Source of the DNA: Otatea glauca
Taxonomy: Eukaryota > Streptophyta > Magnoliopsida > Poales > Poaceae
Direction: 5' to 3'
NCBI GenBank assembly: GCA_036346275.1
Contig: CM070722.1
Location: 19,491,336-19,555,335, forward strand
Length of the DNA stretch: 64,000 nt
Positions 35,290 to 47,474 of this stretch are shown here, piece after piece. Both the position numbers and the translations under genes were made by a program. Below the pieces are notes generated by a model, which ran no database searches, had not been told where the DNA came from, and saw only the letters and a list, made by a program, of their open reading frames with translations. Position 1 is the stretch's first letter. Every line of letters starts with the position of its first letter.

Positions 35290-36583
35290 TAGTAGATAAA
35301 GCCGTCATGTGCATAGACACTGTGGATTGGAGAACGCAAATAAAGAATTACCTGATCGACCCATCTAAGTCGACAGAATACAAGATTAGGCAACAAGCTT
35401 TAAAGTGCATTGTTATGGACGATACATTGTATTATCGGACGATGGAAGGCTTGCTTTTGAGATGTCTCGGAGCCAAAGAAGCACGGGTAGTAATGGGCGA
35501 GGTACATGAAGGTATTTGCGGATCTCACCAATCGTCTCATAAGATGAAATGGATACTTAGACGAACGGGTTATTTTTGGCCGACAATGCTAGAGGATTTT
35601 TCAAATATTATAAAGGATGTCAGACTTGTCAGAAATTTGGCAATATACAACTAGCACCAGCATCGGCCTTGCACCCAATTATCAAGCCATGGCCGTTTAG
35701 GGGTTGGAGAATAGATGTAATCGGCCAAATATTTCCTGCTTCGAGTAAAGGCCACAAGTTTATTTTGGCCGCGACCGATTATTTCTCTAAATGGGTTGAA
35801 GCTATACCGCTTAAGAAAGTGACCAGTGTTGAAGCAATTGGTTTTGTTAATGAACATATTGTCCATCGGTTTGGAATACCACAAACAATCACGACCGATC
35901 AAGGTACGGTGTTCATATCTAATGAATTTCAGAGTTACGCGACAAGTCTGGGAATTAAGTTATTGAACTCATCCCCATATTATGCTCAGGCTAACGGACA
36001 AGCCGAGTCGTCCAACAAAACGTTAATTAAGTTGATCAAAAGAAAAATCGATGAAAGACCAAGGAATTGGCACTCAACCCTATCGGAGTCACTTTGGGCC
36101 TATCGACTAGCTTATCACGGAGCAACGAAGCTCTCACCTTACCAGTTGGTATATGGTCAGGAAGCCGTTTTACCCGTGGAGATTAACATCGAGTCTATGC
36201 GAACGGCCAGGCAAAATGGTTTGTCGGCTCAGGAGTATAACGATTTGATGATCGATAACTTGGACGAATTAGCAGAGTTGCATTTGTCTACGCTTGATCG
36301 GCTTAAGAAGAATAAAGTCAGAGTTGAAAAAGCATATAATAAGAAGGTCGTGCCTAAATCTTTTGATCAAGCCGATTTAGTGTGGAAAATGATACTACCT
36401 GTTGGTTCGAAAGATAGCTGATTTGGAAAATGGTCACCTACGTGGGAAGGGCCATACAAGGTTAATCGGCTAGTTGGTGGAAATTCGTATATACTTGAAA
36501 CGTTGGAGGGGTTCGTTTTGCCTAAGGCTATTAATGGGAAATATTTGAAGAAATACTATCCTAGCGTTTGGATTGGAGCCTAG
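35290..36583 (+). pseudogene. Gypsy D integrase
   Basis: The N-terminal zinc-binding part spans the frame change near 35590 (HEGICGSHQSSHKM, then CQTCQKFGN). The catalytic core has the three acidic positions in ATDYFSKW, TTDQGTVF and GQAESSNK (about 35775, 35894 and 35998). The C-terminal part, after a stop at 36419, reads WSPTWEGPYKVNRL and ends YYPSVWIGA with a TAG at 36581-36583, which sets the end of pol. Confidence 0.85.
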
Positions 36584-36759
36584 CTGACTGAGAATTGCGT
36601 TAAAAGCCAAATTAACATGGTGCTGTTAATCAATTAAAAAAAGATTGCAGACTTACAAAACATGAAATTACAGGGGTAAACTTAACTCGGTTAAACAACC
36701 GATTATAAAGAGTTACAAAGTATGCAGATAAGTATTTCCAAAAAGTAGCCGACAAAGTT

Positions 36760-39640
36760 TTACATCTTTAAAGAGTAGTTTTGAATGCCTGAGCCTGGGA
36801 GAGTTGCGCCCAAAGCCGAGAGAGCGCCGGCAGCCTTCGCGATCACGCATTGAACTTCATCAATGATGCGATCGTATTCCTTTGCAGATCCTGGCACCGG
36901 TACTACTTTGGCCGATTGCTTTTTTACGCTCACTACGGCCATGGCGATACCAAGCTTCTTGTCCTTGATCTCCGATGCAGTTTTTTCCATGGTTTGCTGG
37001 CCTTCTTGGATTTGCTTTTCAGTCTTGGCCAACTCTTCCAAAAGAAATTTCCTTGTATTCTCGAGCTTGGAGAGGGACTCTTTGGTCGACTTCAATTGTT
37101 GTGCATCAGCATCAAAGTTGCGCTTCTTCGCCTTGGCGTCAACGACCAACTCATCCAGGAGCTTTTGATCGGCTTCTTGAGCTTCACGGCGGTTGATTCT
37201 AGCCTGCGCTGCCTCCACTTCAGACCTCCTCTCGTCTAGGTGACAGACATTGAGAAGAGCTTCCATGGCTTCTGGAGGTAGATCGGCTTCAACAACCGCC
37301 ATAGCATCACGGATCGGCTGATTGTTCGCCAGAATCTCCGATTGCAGCCTCGTAACCAGGTCAAAAAGCTTGTTGAGTTTTTCTTTCATGCCTGGAGCAG
37401 AGGTAACGGCAGCCGACGCTTCCTTCGACACTTCAAGGATCTTCCTGATCTCAGCGTCGTAGTCGTCGGTGGCCATGATCTCTGGGTCATCAAGATTGGC
37501 CAAGGAGAAGCCCAACAAATTTGTCGGGTCAAAGAGCTCCGGCAGGTCGGCGATTGGAGCTATTGGAGTCGGCCGTGGTAGAGAGAGTGGCGCAGATGAA
37601 ATGTCGGGGAGATCAGCCAAAATCTTCGCCACTTGGTCCGATTGCGTCGGCTAAGAGGAAGTAAATGAAAAGTAAGCCGACATATTGAGGGATAAGTAGC
37701 TGACACATGTGGCCAATTAAAGGTACGATTAACTCACCTGTGCAGTAGCCGACGTATGTGGCGAACTCTCGCCGCTCTGCTCCTGGGGATTAGATCCCCT
37801 CTTTGCAGGAGCTTTGGTATATTTGGTCTTCTTCTTTTCTGAAAATATAATCGGCTAAATGGTCAGTTTGATAAAGAGAGAAGGAAATGATAACCGATTA
37901 TATTATGCTTACTTGGTTGTTTCTTTTCCAAGTCTGATAAAGTTGGGCTCTGAATACCTAGAGATCCTGAAGCATAACCCGTGATAGCGGCCGATTGTTT
38001 CTGTTTTTTCTGTTGGCCGTTGCCCGATGGGCCTGAGGGCGCCCTCTTTCTAGTAGCTTTGTTCTGCAAGGAAAGTGAAACAAGATTAGATTCAAGACAT
38101 ACGTCAGAAAGTAGTGAAAAGAAAAAATTAGACTCTAAGCCGATACCTCTCCAGAAAAATCTACGTTCGTATTAGTGTATCCAGACCAAGTACCATCACT
38201 GCTAGAATCGGCATTAGACTGTAATGAAGGCTCCGAAAGATTTGGAAAGAATTCGCTAATAATAGTCGACGGATATTTGGACCGATAGAGAGCTTCCGCA
38301 ATGGTTGACCACCATGTAGTATAACCCCTTGCTCGTCTGGCGGTCAGGAAAAAGTGCGGCAAAGATTGGACTTGAAGGTCATCGGCTACTTCTAGGACAA
38401 TCTCGGCCGATGCAACATTTCGAACTCTGGCTCTAGGCTGAAGCTGATCCAGAAGTTGGAAACTTGGGATTACTTGACCAAATCCCAATTGTCTTGCATA
38501 AACAGACGGATGATAGAATGCATATGACGGCTGGTATGTCCGATTTCTTGTGTGGAGACCAGCGTGGAGAATGCAAGGAGAAATGAAAATTTTATATAAG
38601 TCAAGTGTCTCCTGAGGCATTGAAGAACTGTCGGCTTAAAGATGCAGAAACGAAGGCCATGGAAAATCGGCCACACCGCTATAACTAAAAAAGTCCCGCT
38701 GTCTCAGATCTTCATCGCTCAAGTGAAGGAAGAAAGACATGTACTTTTTCGAATCAGCAGCTGTGATTTTTGTCTCGTTGCCAGAACACATAATGAACCG
38801 TTCACCAAATGATCGGCTTGCTTGATATTGAGGAATGGCGTTCTCCGGGTTGTCTTCTCTTGGGAAGGCCGTGTCATCGACAGGCTCTAAATCAAAGGGT
38901 CGGCTAAAGAAGCAGTACAGCCAAACCTGAATAAACCATAAGGGATCGGCCACATTGCCTACAGTGAAATCGGCAAAACCCGTATAAAGCCGACTTCTAA
39001 TAACATGCATCATTTGGTATACCGCTCCCAGAAATGTTTTTCCAAGCGCCAGCCGACGGCCTTCTACCAATCATTCTGCAATTGTCTGATATACTTGAGT
39101 TGGTCCTAAAGAAGCCCCGCAGAACAAAAATCGGTCAAGCCAGAGATTAAGGAAAGCAACGTGCTCTTCGTCCGATACTAATCCATTTACTTTATTATTA
39201 TTGGCAATATACTTAGACCAGCCTTCACCTTTGGACCGAATAAGTTTATACTTGGGTTTGGCACTAAAGGCCGATACTTGTTCCCCATCTGGTCTCACGC
39301 AGCAAAGTTGAGCGACATCCAGCAAGGTTGGGCCAGTGCGAAACATGAAGGCATTGAAGGTGTCCGACCAGAAATAATAAGCCGGGGCCACTAAGGGCTC
39401 ATTGGCCTCTGGATCAGCTAAACTCAGAGGAATGCACTCGGCTATGCCTATTCTTTCCCAAAATTCCCTCTTTTGAGCCGCTACTCGGTTATACCAACTT
39501 TTCCACCCTTTCAGTACAGTCGGCCAAGCTCTAAAACCTTTACTCCAACCCTCAATGTTATATCCTCTGGCCGACAAGGGAAGGCGTGTTACCTCTTGAT
39601 CAATAACCGTAGCAGTATCTAGAGTTCCTAGAGTGGGCAA
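36760..39640 (-). pseudogene. Antisense, intron-containing plant mobile domain (PMD)-like gene carried by gypsy D
   Basis: The gene runs opposite to pol. Exons, in order of reading: up to about 39640 down to 38147; 38063-37913; 37838-37738; 37650-36760. The three introns (83, 74 and 87 bases) all have GT donors (GTATCG, GTAAGC, GTGAGT) and AG acceptors, and the exon phases agree across every joint. The first exon resembles PMD proteins: SKGFRAWPTVLKGWKSWYNR, FNAFMFRTGPTLLDVAQL, then a segment with LFCGASLGPT. Middle exons are basic and low in complexity. The last has long helical, probably coiled-coil segments and ends NYSLKM. Two in-frame stops in exon 1 (TGA 39071-39073, TAA 38636-38638) make this copy a pseudogene. 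Its undamaged length would be near 880 codons. The 5' end is unsure: a mini-exon with an ATG at 39694-39696 and donor at 39680-39681 is possible, but its phase is off by one base. Antisense extra ORFs are known in Tat elements; the product's role is unknown. Confidence 0.7.
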
Positions 39641-39836
39641 AGGAAAAACTGATCAACACTGTTGGGAATTGGGATGAGTACCTGAGAAGGGTCCATTCAG
39701 TCGATCTTGATGCAAAAGCCGACTGAGTCAAAAGGTTGGTGTGTCGATGAGAGGCTGGCAAGAAGCAGAAGGAAGAAGCCGATTATGAAGGTCACGAAAG
39801 CTTGAGCGCGTGAAGAATGATAGTGTGGGGGCCACA

Positions 39837-39844
39837 TTTTATAG
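39837..39844 (-). promoter_or_regulatory. TATA box of the antisense PMD-like gene
   Basis: The minus strand reads CTATAAAATG here, about 140 bases upstream of the first candidate ATG (39696) and inside the element, just before its 3' LTR in element coordinates. Position and sequence fit an RNA polymerase II promoter separate from the LTR promoter. The function is inferred. Confidence 0.5.
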
Positions 39845-40042
39845 TGAGATAAAAATCTGAAGTGGCGGGAAGTGAATCTGAAAGGACGCGAGCAGTTAAA
39901 ACGCACCACCTGCATGTCAGAAAATTACGGCGCAATTAAAGCAGTAGTTACTGGATGAAGGTTAACAGTTAGCCGATGGAGAAAAGCCGATAGTAGTAAT
40001 TTTTGAAAGATGACAAGTCATCTCTCAAAAATGGGGGGCATA

Positions 40043-40688
40043 TGTTTGTACCAGAATTTGGCAAGTTAGACAGAATCGGCAAGAAAGTAAAACATACGGA
40101 AACTAACAGACGATTTGGAAAGATTTGAAGATATTTGGCAAACGGTAAGATCTTTGAGGAAAGGCTATCCAAAAACAAGGCCGATACGGATCAGGTTTCG
40201 AAACGTGTTGTAATAGGACACGATCGGCCGATGGGTATAAAATAAGGGCCAAAGCAAGCTGCGAAAAAAACAACACATTCAACACACCAATCTACATTAC
40301 TTTTTCCTGTCGGCTAGGAGTAGTTCTTGTAATTTATCCTTTGTAATTCGACCTTGATCAATAAAGTTGTGCATCGCCGATTGTTGATCTTCTTCAAATT
40401 ACACCCCAGGTTTGATTTATTCTGATTTTTTTATGACGCCTTCTTCGTAATCAATCGCTTTATCCTCTGATTAGCCTTAATCGGCTAGTTAGACTTACCT
40501 TGTTACTTTGATCTTAATCGGCTTCAAGCTGATTGAGTCTAAGACGATTGATCGTTACGATCGGCTTTGAGTGAATTTTATATTTTTACCTTGTCGATTC
40601 CAGGTCAAATCAACTGGCACGCTCTGAACCAGGTGTTCGTCTGGTGTGCTGCTGTGAGAAACCCTGCATCAAGTTTTTGACACCAACA
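40043..40688 (+). repeat. Gypsy D 3' LTR, 646 bp
   Basis: It starts TGTTTGTACCAGAATTTGGC after the PPT and ends TTTTTGACACCAACA. A TATAAAAT box is at 40236-40243. It matches the inverted solo LTR at 49813-50465 throughout, which confirms both edges. Confidence 0.9.
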
Positions 40689-40829
40689 GTTGTTAATCGA
40701 TCAATCTTGTTAGTCTATTTTAAAGAATCGAGAAAATCGGTTTAACAATGCAAGGATGGCAGACCTCAACCTTGAGTTAAACCATGATATCAAAGTGACA
40801 AAGGGACCGACATTTATTCATTGAAGGTT
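40689..40829 (+). other. Unassigned 141-bp piece between LTRs D and J
   Basis: It contains a 22-codon frame from the ATG at 40756 (MADLNLELNHDIKVTKGP). This could be the start of an element gag cut by the next LTR, but I cannot assign it to any element here. No PPT precedes LTR J. Confidence 0.3.
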
Positions 40830-41667
40830 TGTTGGATAAATGACATTCATGAAATTTGGGTAGTCGTTATGTTCTGCTAGGAGCCGCTTAAGACTAATAA
40901 ATCGGAAAAGCAGTTTTTCAATTTATTGCCAACATAGCATGAACCTAAAGGGTCACACACTAAAATAGGTTTAAGACAGATTTATGAAATCTTCTCTCGT
41001 GACATACATGTCAATGCGATTGAACATGATATCTGGTTATTTACAAAAGTGTTGTGAATCTGCATAGAAATATGTTTTTTATTTGAAATCATCAGAGCAT
41101 GTCGGCATCATCAGTAACATCGAATTTGGTGCAGTGCTAGGCGTCTGCATCAGAGCAACCGCTCGCTACAATACGCGCGTGAGTACTGTAGCAATCGACC
41201 TCCTCTGCCTATTTAAAGGGAGCCTCTGCTGGCTATTCTCCCAGAGAATTTTTCTCTAAAAAGTGAGCTTCTGGAAAGCTAGCTCTGGAAGAGAAAGAAA
41301 GGAGAGAAAGGAAGAGTGGTAAAAGGAAAGGGTGAAAGTGTTTCACCTAATCCAGATTTGTCACGAGAGTTGTGCTATCCAGTACTAGCATATAGGCTGA
41401 CGGTATCTGGCGCCTGTTCGTGTGGATACGTGAAGGACGTAGCTGCTTTGCTACGAAAATCTGACGGAGTCCACTTCCGCTGCCAAGTCCAGGCGTTGAA
41501 GTTATGAGCTGCAAGCTGCTAGCTTCATCTTTGCACTCCTATACCATGATACGCATTCGTGTACTATCCATTTTATCGCTAATCTTGGTTCTAATGCATA
41601 CTATTGGTCTCGAAAGGGAACAAATTTTTTAAAATTTACTGGGTCTTTCCACTCCGATTTCCCAACA
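40830..41667 (+). repeat. LTR J (838 bp), probable solo copia LTR
   Basis: It starts TGTTGGATAAATG and ends GATTTCCCAACA, so the ends form the inverted repeat TGTTGG/CCAACA. A TATA-like TATTTAAAGG near 41211 is followed by a GA-rich leader. The flanks (AGGTT and GCCTG) do not match, so at least one side has been rearranged. Its right end abuts the resumed integrase of copia A exactly. Confidence 0.6.
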
Positions 41668-43798
41668 GCCTGGTACCAGAAGAAACCCAGAGTTTCTCAT
41701 ATGCGTACTTTTGGATGCGTTGCACATGTGAAAGTGCCCATTACTAAGACAAGCAAGCTCTCAGACCGGAGTGTGGCAATGGTGTTCTTCGGGTATGAGC
41801 CATTCTCAAAGGCCTGTCGTCTGTACAATCCACAAACAAAGCAGGTACATGTGTCTCATGATGTTGTATTTGAGGAAGAAAAGCCATGGGATTGGTCAAA
41901 CACAGGCTGCACAGAGACAACAGGAGTTGGTGAAACCATTACTGTTGAATACTTCACTTACCCTGTTGTAGGTGATGATATTGGAGTTGGTGGAGAGCCA
42001 CTGTAGTAGGACGCCATGGATGAGCTCCACACATCTCCAGGTGCTGCTACACATAGTGCATGAGAGGAGTAGGGTGCCGCAACACAGACGCCAGCTGCCG
42101 ATGCTACCACGCTTGTTACGACATCCTCACCAGGCTCGTTACTTCCATGTCCGTGGGAACATAGCGCTACCGATCACTTAAGCAGATATATGACGCCACC
42201 ATGCTGGTCGATCTCGACGAGGCCGGACAGTGCTTCCTTAGCGCTGAAGAGCCAGGGAGCCTCATTGAAGCACAGAAGCATGCAGGCTGGAGGCGTGCTA
42301 TGGAAGAGGAGTTGGGTGATATTGAAGACAACAAAACATGGGATCTCGTTGATCTCCCATCAAGTTATAGGCTCATCGGACTTAAGTGGGTGTAAAAAGT
42401 AAAGAAGGATTCGTAAGGTGCAGTTGTGAAGCATAAAACACGGCTTGTCACAAAAGGGTATGTGCAAAAGCAAGGAATTGAGTTTGATGAAGTTTTTGCT
42501 CTAGCTGCAAGGATGGAATCTGTGAGATTGCTCATTGCATTGGCTGTGTAAGAAGCCTGGGAGGTGCACCACATGGATGTTAAATCGGCATTCCTAAATG
42601 ACTTGGAGGAGGAAGTGTATGTGTCCCAACTGCCAGGTTTTGAAATTAGTGGCAGTGAAGCAAAGGTGCTGCGACTGAACAAAGCATTGTATGGGCTACG
42701 CCAAGCACTAAGAGCATGGAATGCAAAACTTGATAAGAGTCTTGTTTCTCTTGACTTTGAGAGATGCCAAGTGGAGCATGGCATTATACAAGAGGAGAAC
42801 CGATGATTCTTGTCTCTTGTTTGGTGTTTATGTGGATGATCTTATCATTACAGGAACAAGAAATATTGAGATAGCCACCTTCAAGAATCAGATGATGCGC
42901 CTCTTTAGCATGAGTGATCTTGGCCTTTTGAGCTATTATCTTGGGATCGAGGTAAACCAATCAGCTCAAGGCATTGCATTGAGCCAATCGGCATATGCAG
43001 CCAAAGTACATGAAAAGCGTGGTATGGAAGAGTGCAATCACCCCCAAACACCCATGGAGACAAGATTGAAGCTAAGTAAGAAGAGTTTTGAGTCCACCAA
43101 TTGATGTTACTCATTGTCGTAGCATTGTGGGGAGTCTCCATTATTTGTTTAACACCAGACCTGACAAAAGCTATTCAATTGGGATTGTGAGCAGGTTCAT
43201 GGAGGTGCCAACCACTAAACACATGGCTGCTGTGAAACAAATCTTAAGGTATGTTTGTGGGCCACTTAACTTGGGATGTTTTTACGTGAAGAAAGGAGAG
43301 AAGCAGCCAAACCTAGTTGGCTATAGTGATAGTGACATGGCCAGCGATGTGGACGATCGGAAGAGCACCACAGGCATTGCTTATTTCCTTGGCTCAAATC
43401 GATTACATGGGCATCGCAGAAGCAAAAGACTGTGGCGCTTTCATCTTGTGAAGTCGAGTATATTGCAGCTACTACTGTGGCTTGTCAAGGAATTTGGCTC
43501 AGCAGGCTACTTGACGAGATAAATGATAACACAAGGGGCTAGGTGGTTTTGAAGGTTGACAACAAATCTTCCATAGCCCTTTGCAAGAATCCTGTGTATC
43601 ACGACCGAAGCAAGCACATCGACACAAGGTATCACTTCATTTGTGAATGTGTCGAAGAAGGCAAGATAGAGGTGGAGTATGTTAGCACCGACGACTAGCT
43701 CGCCGATACTCTAATGAAGCCACTCGGTCGACTCATGTTCTTGGAGATGCGAGCCAAGTTAGGCCTCCTAGCTGTGAAGAAGAAAGAACAAGATTAGG
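41668..43798 (+). pseudogene. Copia A pol: integrase end, RT, RNase H
   Basis: It resumes at AWYQKKPRVSHMRTFGC, the usual end of copia integrase. After a linker, the RT begins near HAGWRRAMEEELGDIEDNKT (42280) and continues with HHMDVKSAFLNDLEEEVYV and KALYGLRQALRAWN. The catalytic YVDD is in FGVYVDDLIITGT near 42830. RNase H includes TRPDKSYSIGIVSRFM and VGYSDSDMASDVDDRKSTTG (43317-43376). Stops and shifts lie near 42005, 42394, 42550, 42805 and 43104. The frame ends shortly before the 3' LTR. Confidence 0.85.
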
Positions 43799-43801
43799 GG
43801 G

Positions 43802-44204
43802 TGATTATTGGCAATAATCTTGTTATTTCTAGTTTGTGCATGTTAAATTAATTAGTGAATATTTGTTTTGTGTATTAGAGGTGTATGTCACAATTCACAG
43901 GAGCTACATGTAGCTGCAAGGAATAAGAGTGGAGCGACTCTGTAGGCGCATGGTGCTGCACATGGCATGGAAAGCGGATCGAGTTAACCACTTGCCGTGT
44001 GCATGTAGGCTAGGTGAGACCATGTAATCTTGCATTCAGTTGTGTATTTTGTTTTAGCATACGAATATAAAAGAACAACATATGCTTAGCAAGTTGCTGC
44101 TGAATCGCAAAAACTAGTTGTTTTCATTGTCTTCTCCAAGTGCTTCGTGTGTCCACCGTTGTGTGTGTGTGTGCGAGTGAGATCTGGGCACCACCTGATC
44201 CATC
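43802..44204 (+). repeat. Copia A 3' LTR, 403 bp
   Basis: It starts TGATTATTGGCAATAATC after a GGGGG purine run and ends GATCCATCA, followed by the TCTTC duplication. A (TG)n run lies at about 44159-44172. Confidence 0.9.
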
Positions 44205-44209
44205 ATCTT

Positions 44210-47200
44210 CATCCCAAACCAAGCACGAGCCAGCACAGCCAGCCATTCCTTTGTTCTTCGGTCAAACCAAAATCCCAAGCAAAACAACCCCAATTTCATT
44301 GCACCGACGCCACGTAGGGCACCAAAATCATTACATCAGTCTTGCCCATACCCTGGCACACACAAAAACCGGTCACCATCATCAGGTTCTTCTCCCGAGC
44401 GCCGCAACCAACCTCTCGTTCACACCAAACAGCTGCCACTCCCGTAGCTATAAAGAACCGGCCAAGCTTCCAAATCTGTCCCTCAACATCCTTAGTCCCT
44501 TCTCCCCACAATCGAGCACCAATTTCACTCGAGCAGCCTCAAATTCTACCATGGCCAAATACCCTAAATCAACCAAGATGCAACCTAGTTCCTTGCTCCT
44601 TGCACCATTTCCCAATTAAGTTGTTAGGAAGCAACTCCATTCCCCACTAATCAAAACCCCTAAATCAATTTAGCTTATCCTTTGCTGTGGAGCGCCACCA
44701 CTGAGCACCACCTTGCGCCACCACCCCTCACCGTCGTACCACCTCTATAGGACATTGCATCTCCAACCGAGACTACCTATGGCCTCAGTGGCACCGCGGG
44801 AACCCATTTTTGGCATCGCCCCTTCTTCCCTATGCTTGCACTGCAGCCAAACGAGCACAACCAGAGCAACCATGGCGCCCTCCTATGCTGTTGCTCTCTT
44901 CTCTTCAGTCCTAAGCATCTTCATCTAGCCCTTGACCCAATGACAAGTGGGACCAACTTAGAGCTAGTGGTCTGAGAAGGTAAAATCTCCAATTTATTAT
45001 CTTGATTAGTTTAACCTTTATATTCAAATCTTACGCAGATTTCAATTCAAAATGATTCTTGAATACATATACATATATGACCTACACAAAATAGTAACTT
45101 TAATTGGTACTATTAATTAAAAGATTAAAATAATTAGTTCTTAAATTCAAATATCAAGGGCAAGTAGAGCCATTTGGTCATGTGATTAATCGATCATTTA
45201 GTCAAGCAAAAGGTAGAGAAAGAAGATCTTTGAATGATTTGATCAAATCTCCACTTCAAAAATTAGAAGCTTCACTAAAATGAACCTAATTGTCTGGTTA
45301 ATTAAAATATTGAAACCAGTGAGATCAGCTTCAATGTTTACCAAGGGGTTAGGACCCTCTAATGTTGCAAAGGTAAAAGTATTCGGACGTGATTTTCACT
45401 TAATTCTTTCAAAAGAACCATACAGGTCCGGACCCTCTAATGCTTTAATGATACAACAATTTCCAGAGATCAGGACTCTCTGATGCTATACAGGTGATGA
45501 TATTTGGATGAATATTGAATTTGGACCCTACTAAGAATCTATATCATCACATGAACTTAAGAATTCATAATATAAACAAACAAGTTTAAAAATTGAGGAC
45601 CATCATCCAAAATCTTTTTATCACGAGGACCTTCTACTTTAACTCATATTTGAATTTGGTGTTATCTGACTTCTTTTTGCTCTTATTGGATTTTCTATTT
45701 GCTTTATTTCTCGTCGAGCGACGTGTAGACTCCGATGTGCCAGACACTGTTGTCGAGACCTTGACTACGCTACTAACATCAAACAACAAGGCAAGCACCC
45801 CCTTTGATCATATTGATCCCAGTGTTTTAATTTTATTTTGTTTTGACAAATCTATTTATGTATGCACGTATTTTTTGTAAATTTGCTATATTATATTGGT
45901 AGCTATAACCCTATCTCATGGAACTTTCTTAATAAATATTGAACTATGAACCTTGATAACCCTAGAATGAGGTTAGACAATACATAATGTCAACATTGGC
46001 AGATGCGATTACATATTAATCATGCTTAGCCATGCTTTAATATTGGAAATTGAAATAAACAGATTAAACTATTTCTTAATAATTTAAAAAGGTTGGATAT
46101 GACATTAAAGGTTTGCTGATATTTTGGTAAAAATGAAAATAAAACTATGGATTTAACGCGGGCAATTATTGGCAATAGCCGGATGTGCATGGGACTTGCA
46201 CGTAGTGTAGGGGGAGATTATCGCCCAGGTCAGATTAAGGACTGAACGTAGTGTTGTATGAACCAAGGGATATCTGTACAACCACAAGTGCTGGTATAGG
46301 ATAGCCTTAACCTATTAAGTTATTTAGAACTAGCTTTGCACATTGGAAGGATGGAATAGCATGGACATTCTGGGTAGGTTTGCTCGTAGGGATTTCTACA
46401 TACCAATGCAACGGTGTACGCCTTACTATAGGGAGAAGTGGGACAACGGGGTATATAACTGTTTGTCGTATAGTGATTGTATAAATATATTCTGTCGTCA
46501 TTAGTAAGGGTTTGTCGTCACTAGGTTGGTGGAAAGTTAGGGCTAGGTAATGTAACGGTTATGTTATGATCTCTACGCGACACACCAAAGGAAGTGTGCT
46601 AATATCTATTGCATAAAGAGTTGATTATTTCTTGTGGGTAATGTTGTACACCTTTGCAGAGTGAAAATATTTTCAAAAAGTCGTGCCCGCGGTTATGGGA
46701 GACTTGGTGAACTGACACTTGTTAGACAATTTTCATATTTTCATAAAAACAAATTGGTATTGGAAACATGTGTTGAAAAGTTTACCTCTCAGGTGATTCA
46801 ATACTATGTCATGTGTTGTCAAGGATTGGTTTCAGCTGTTGTGCCATGTATTGGCAAAGACTGGTTTTATGCCATGTGTTGGTAATGGACAATTTGATGC
46901 TCACGTCATGGAGGACTGTGAGTAGTTACTTTATGCTTTACATACTAATTATTTTCATATCAGTCAAACTGGCTTTTACAAATTCTTTCTGCAAATTACT
47001 ATTTGATTTACAAACTTCAATTTCACTTTACACAAAGTAACCGTAGAAGTCTCCTTTGACATGGCCTACATTACTACACTTTTGTGATACACCTTAAGTC
47101 TTATTGAGTATGAAAGTACTCAACCTTGCTTAATTTGTTGTTTTAGATGGAGAAGAAAAGCGACGCCCAGAAAATGCATATTCCACTGCAGGATACAGGA

Positions 47201-47474
47201 TATTCGATGATGCCACTTTCTAGGGATTATGCATTGTTTGTTGCCTGAGGGTTGGATGGGCACACTAAAAGACTTTTGCTTCTTTCCACTGCAATATACT
47301 CTGCTTTGTAAGACCTTGTTGCATAAATTACCATTATCATATGTAATATTGAGTATATATGAATGTATTATCATTGTTGTAAATGTGCGTACTAGCCACT
47401 GATCATGGGACTAGTACTGTATGCACATAGATCATCTTTCTTGGTATTTCGTACCAAAAAGGAGGATCGTTACA
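44210..47474 (+). mobile_element. Solo LTR E of a long-LTR gypsy element, right part
   Basis: It continues from 14104 after removal of copia A. It has the GC-rich middle section (44210-44940) and AT-rich end typical of the long gypsy LTRs here, including GGGACTAGTACTGTA near the end, similar to GGGACTAGTGCGGTAA in gypsy C. It ends GGATCGTTACA at 47474. No PBS, PPT or coding sequence of the element follows, so E is a solo LTR of about 4.1 kb. Open frames in it lack protein features. Confidence 0.65.

Larger units (their letters stand above)
31200..40688 (+). mobile_element. Gypsy D: Tat-lineage Ty3-gypsy, 5' truncated, with an antisense gene
   Basis: Sequence begins inside gag and runs through protease, RT, RNase H, a second RNase H-like domain and integrase to 36583. 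About 3.4 kb of non-pol sequence follows with an antisense spliced gene (36760-39844). Then come the PPT (AAAAATGGGGGGCATA, 40026-40042) and a 646-bp 3' LTR. The extra RNase H and the long region between pol and the 3' LTR are hallmarks of the Tat lineage. The 5' LTR and start of gag are missing. An LTR of the same family, inverted, is at 49813-50465. Confidence 0.85.
14105..44204 (+). mobile_element. Copia A: Ty1-copia element inserted in E and itself invaded
   Basis: LTRs of about 405 and 403 bases are at 14105-14460 plus 22670-22718, and at 43802-44204. TCTTC flanks both ends (14100-14104 and 44205-44209). The 5' LTR has lost a few of its first bases compared with the 3' copy, which starts TGATTATTGG. 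A leader with PBS-like TGGTAGCAGAG follows at about 22720, then a broken gag. Protease and most of integrase are missing between 23778 and 41668, where gypsy C, gypsy D and LTR J now lie. The pol resumes at the integrase end and runs through RT and RNase H to the 3' LTR. Confidence 0.85.

Noticed and set aside
41670..41682. TGGTACCAGA after LTR J read as a primer-binding site
   Set aside because: In frame it encodes the conserved AWYQKKP segment of copia integrase and the downstream sequence is copia A pol, so the resemblance to a PBS is coincidence.
44140..44928. Pro/Ser-rich plus-strand frames near 44140-44928
   Set aside because: They start in the copia A LTR and run into the GC-rich part of LTR E, with no domain; judged compositional.
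13259..47474. Element E considered as a full gypsy element
   Set aside because: After removing copia A no PBS, gag, pol or PPT of E remains; only LTR-like sequence is present.
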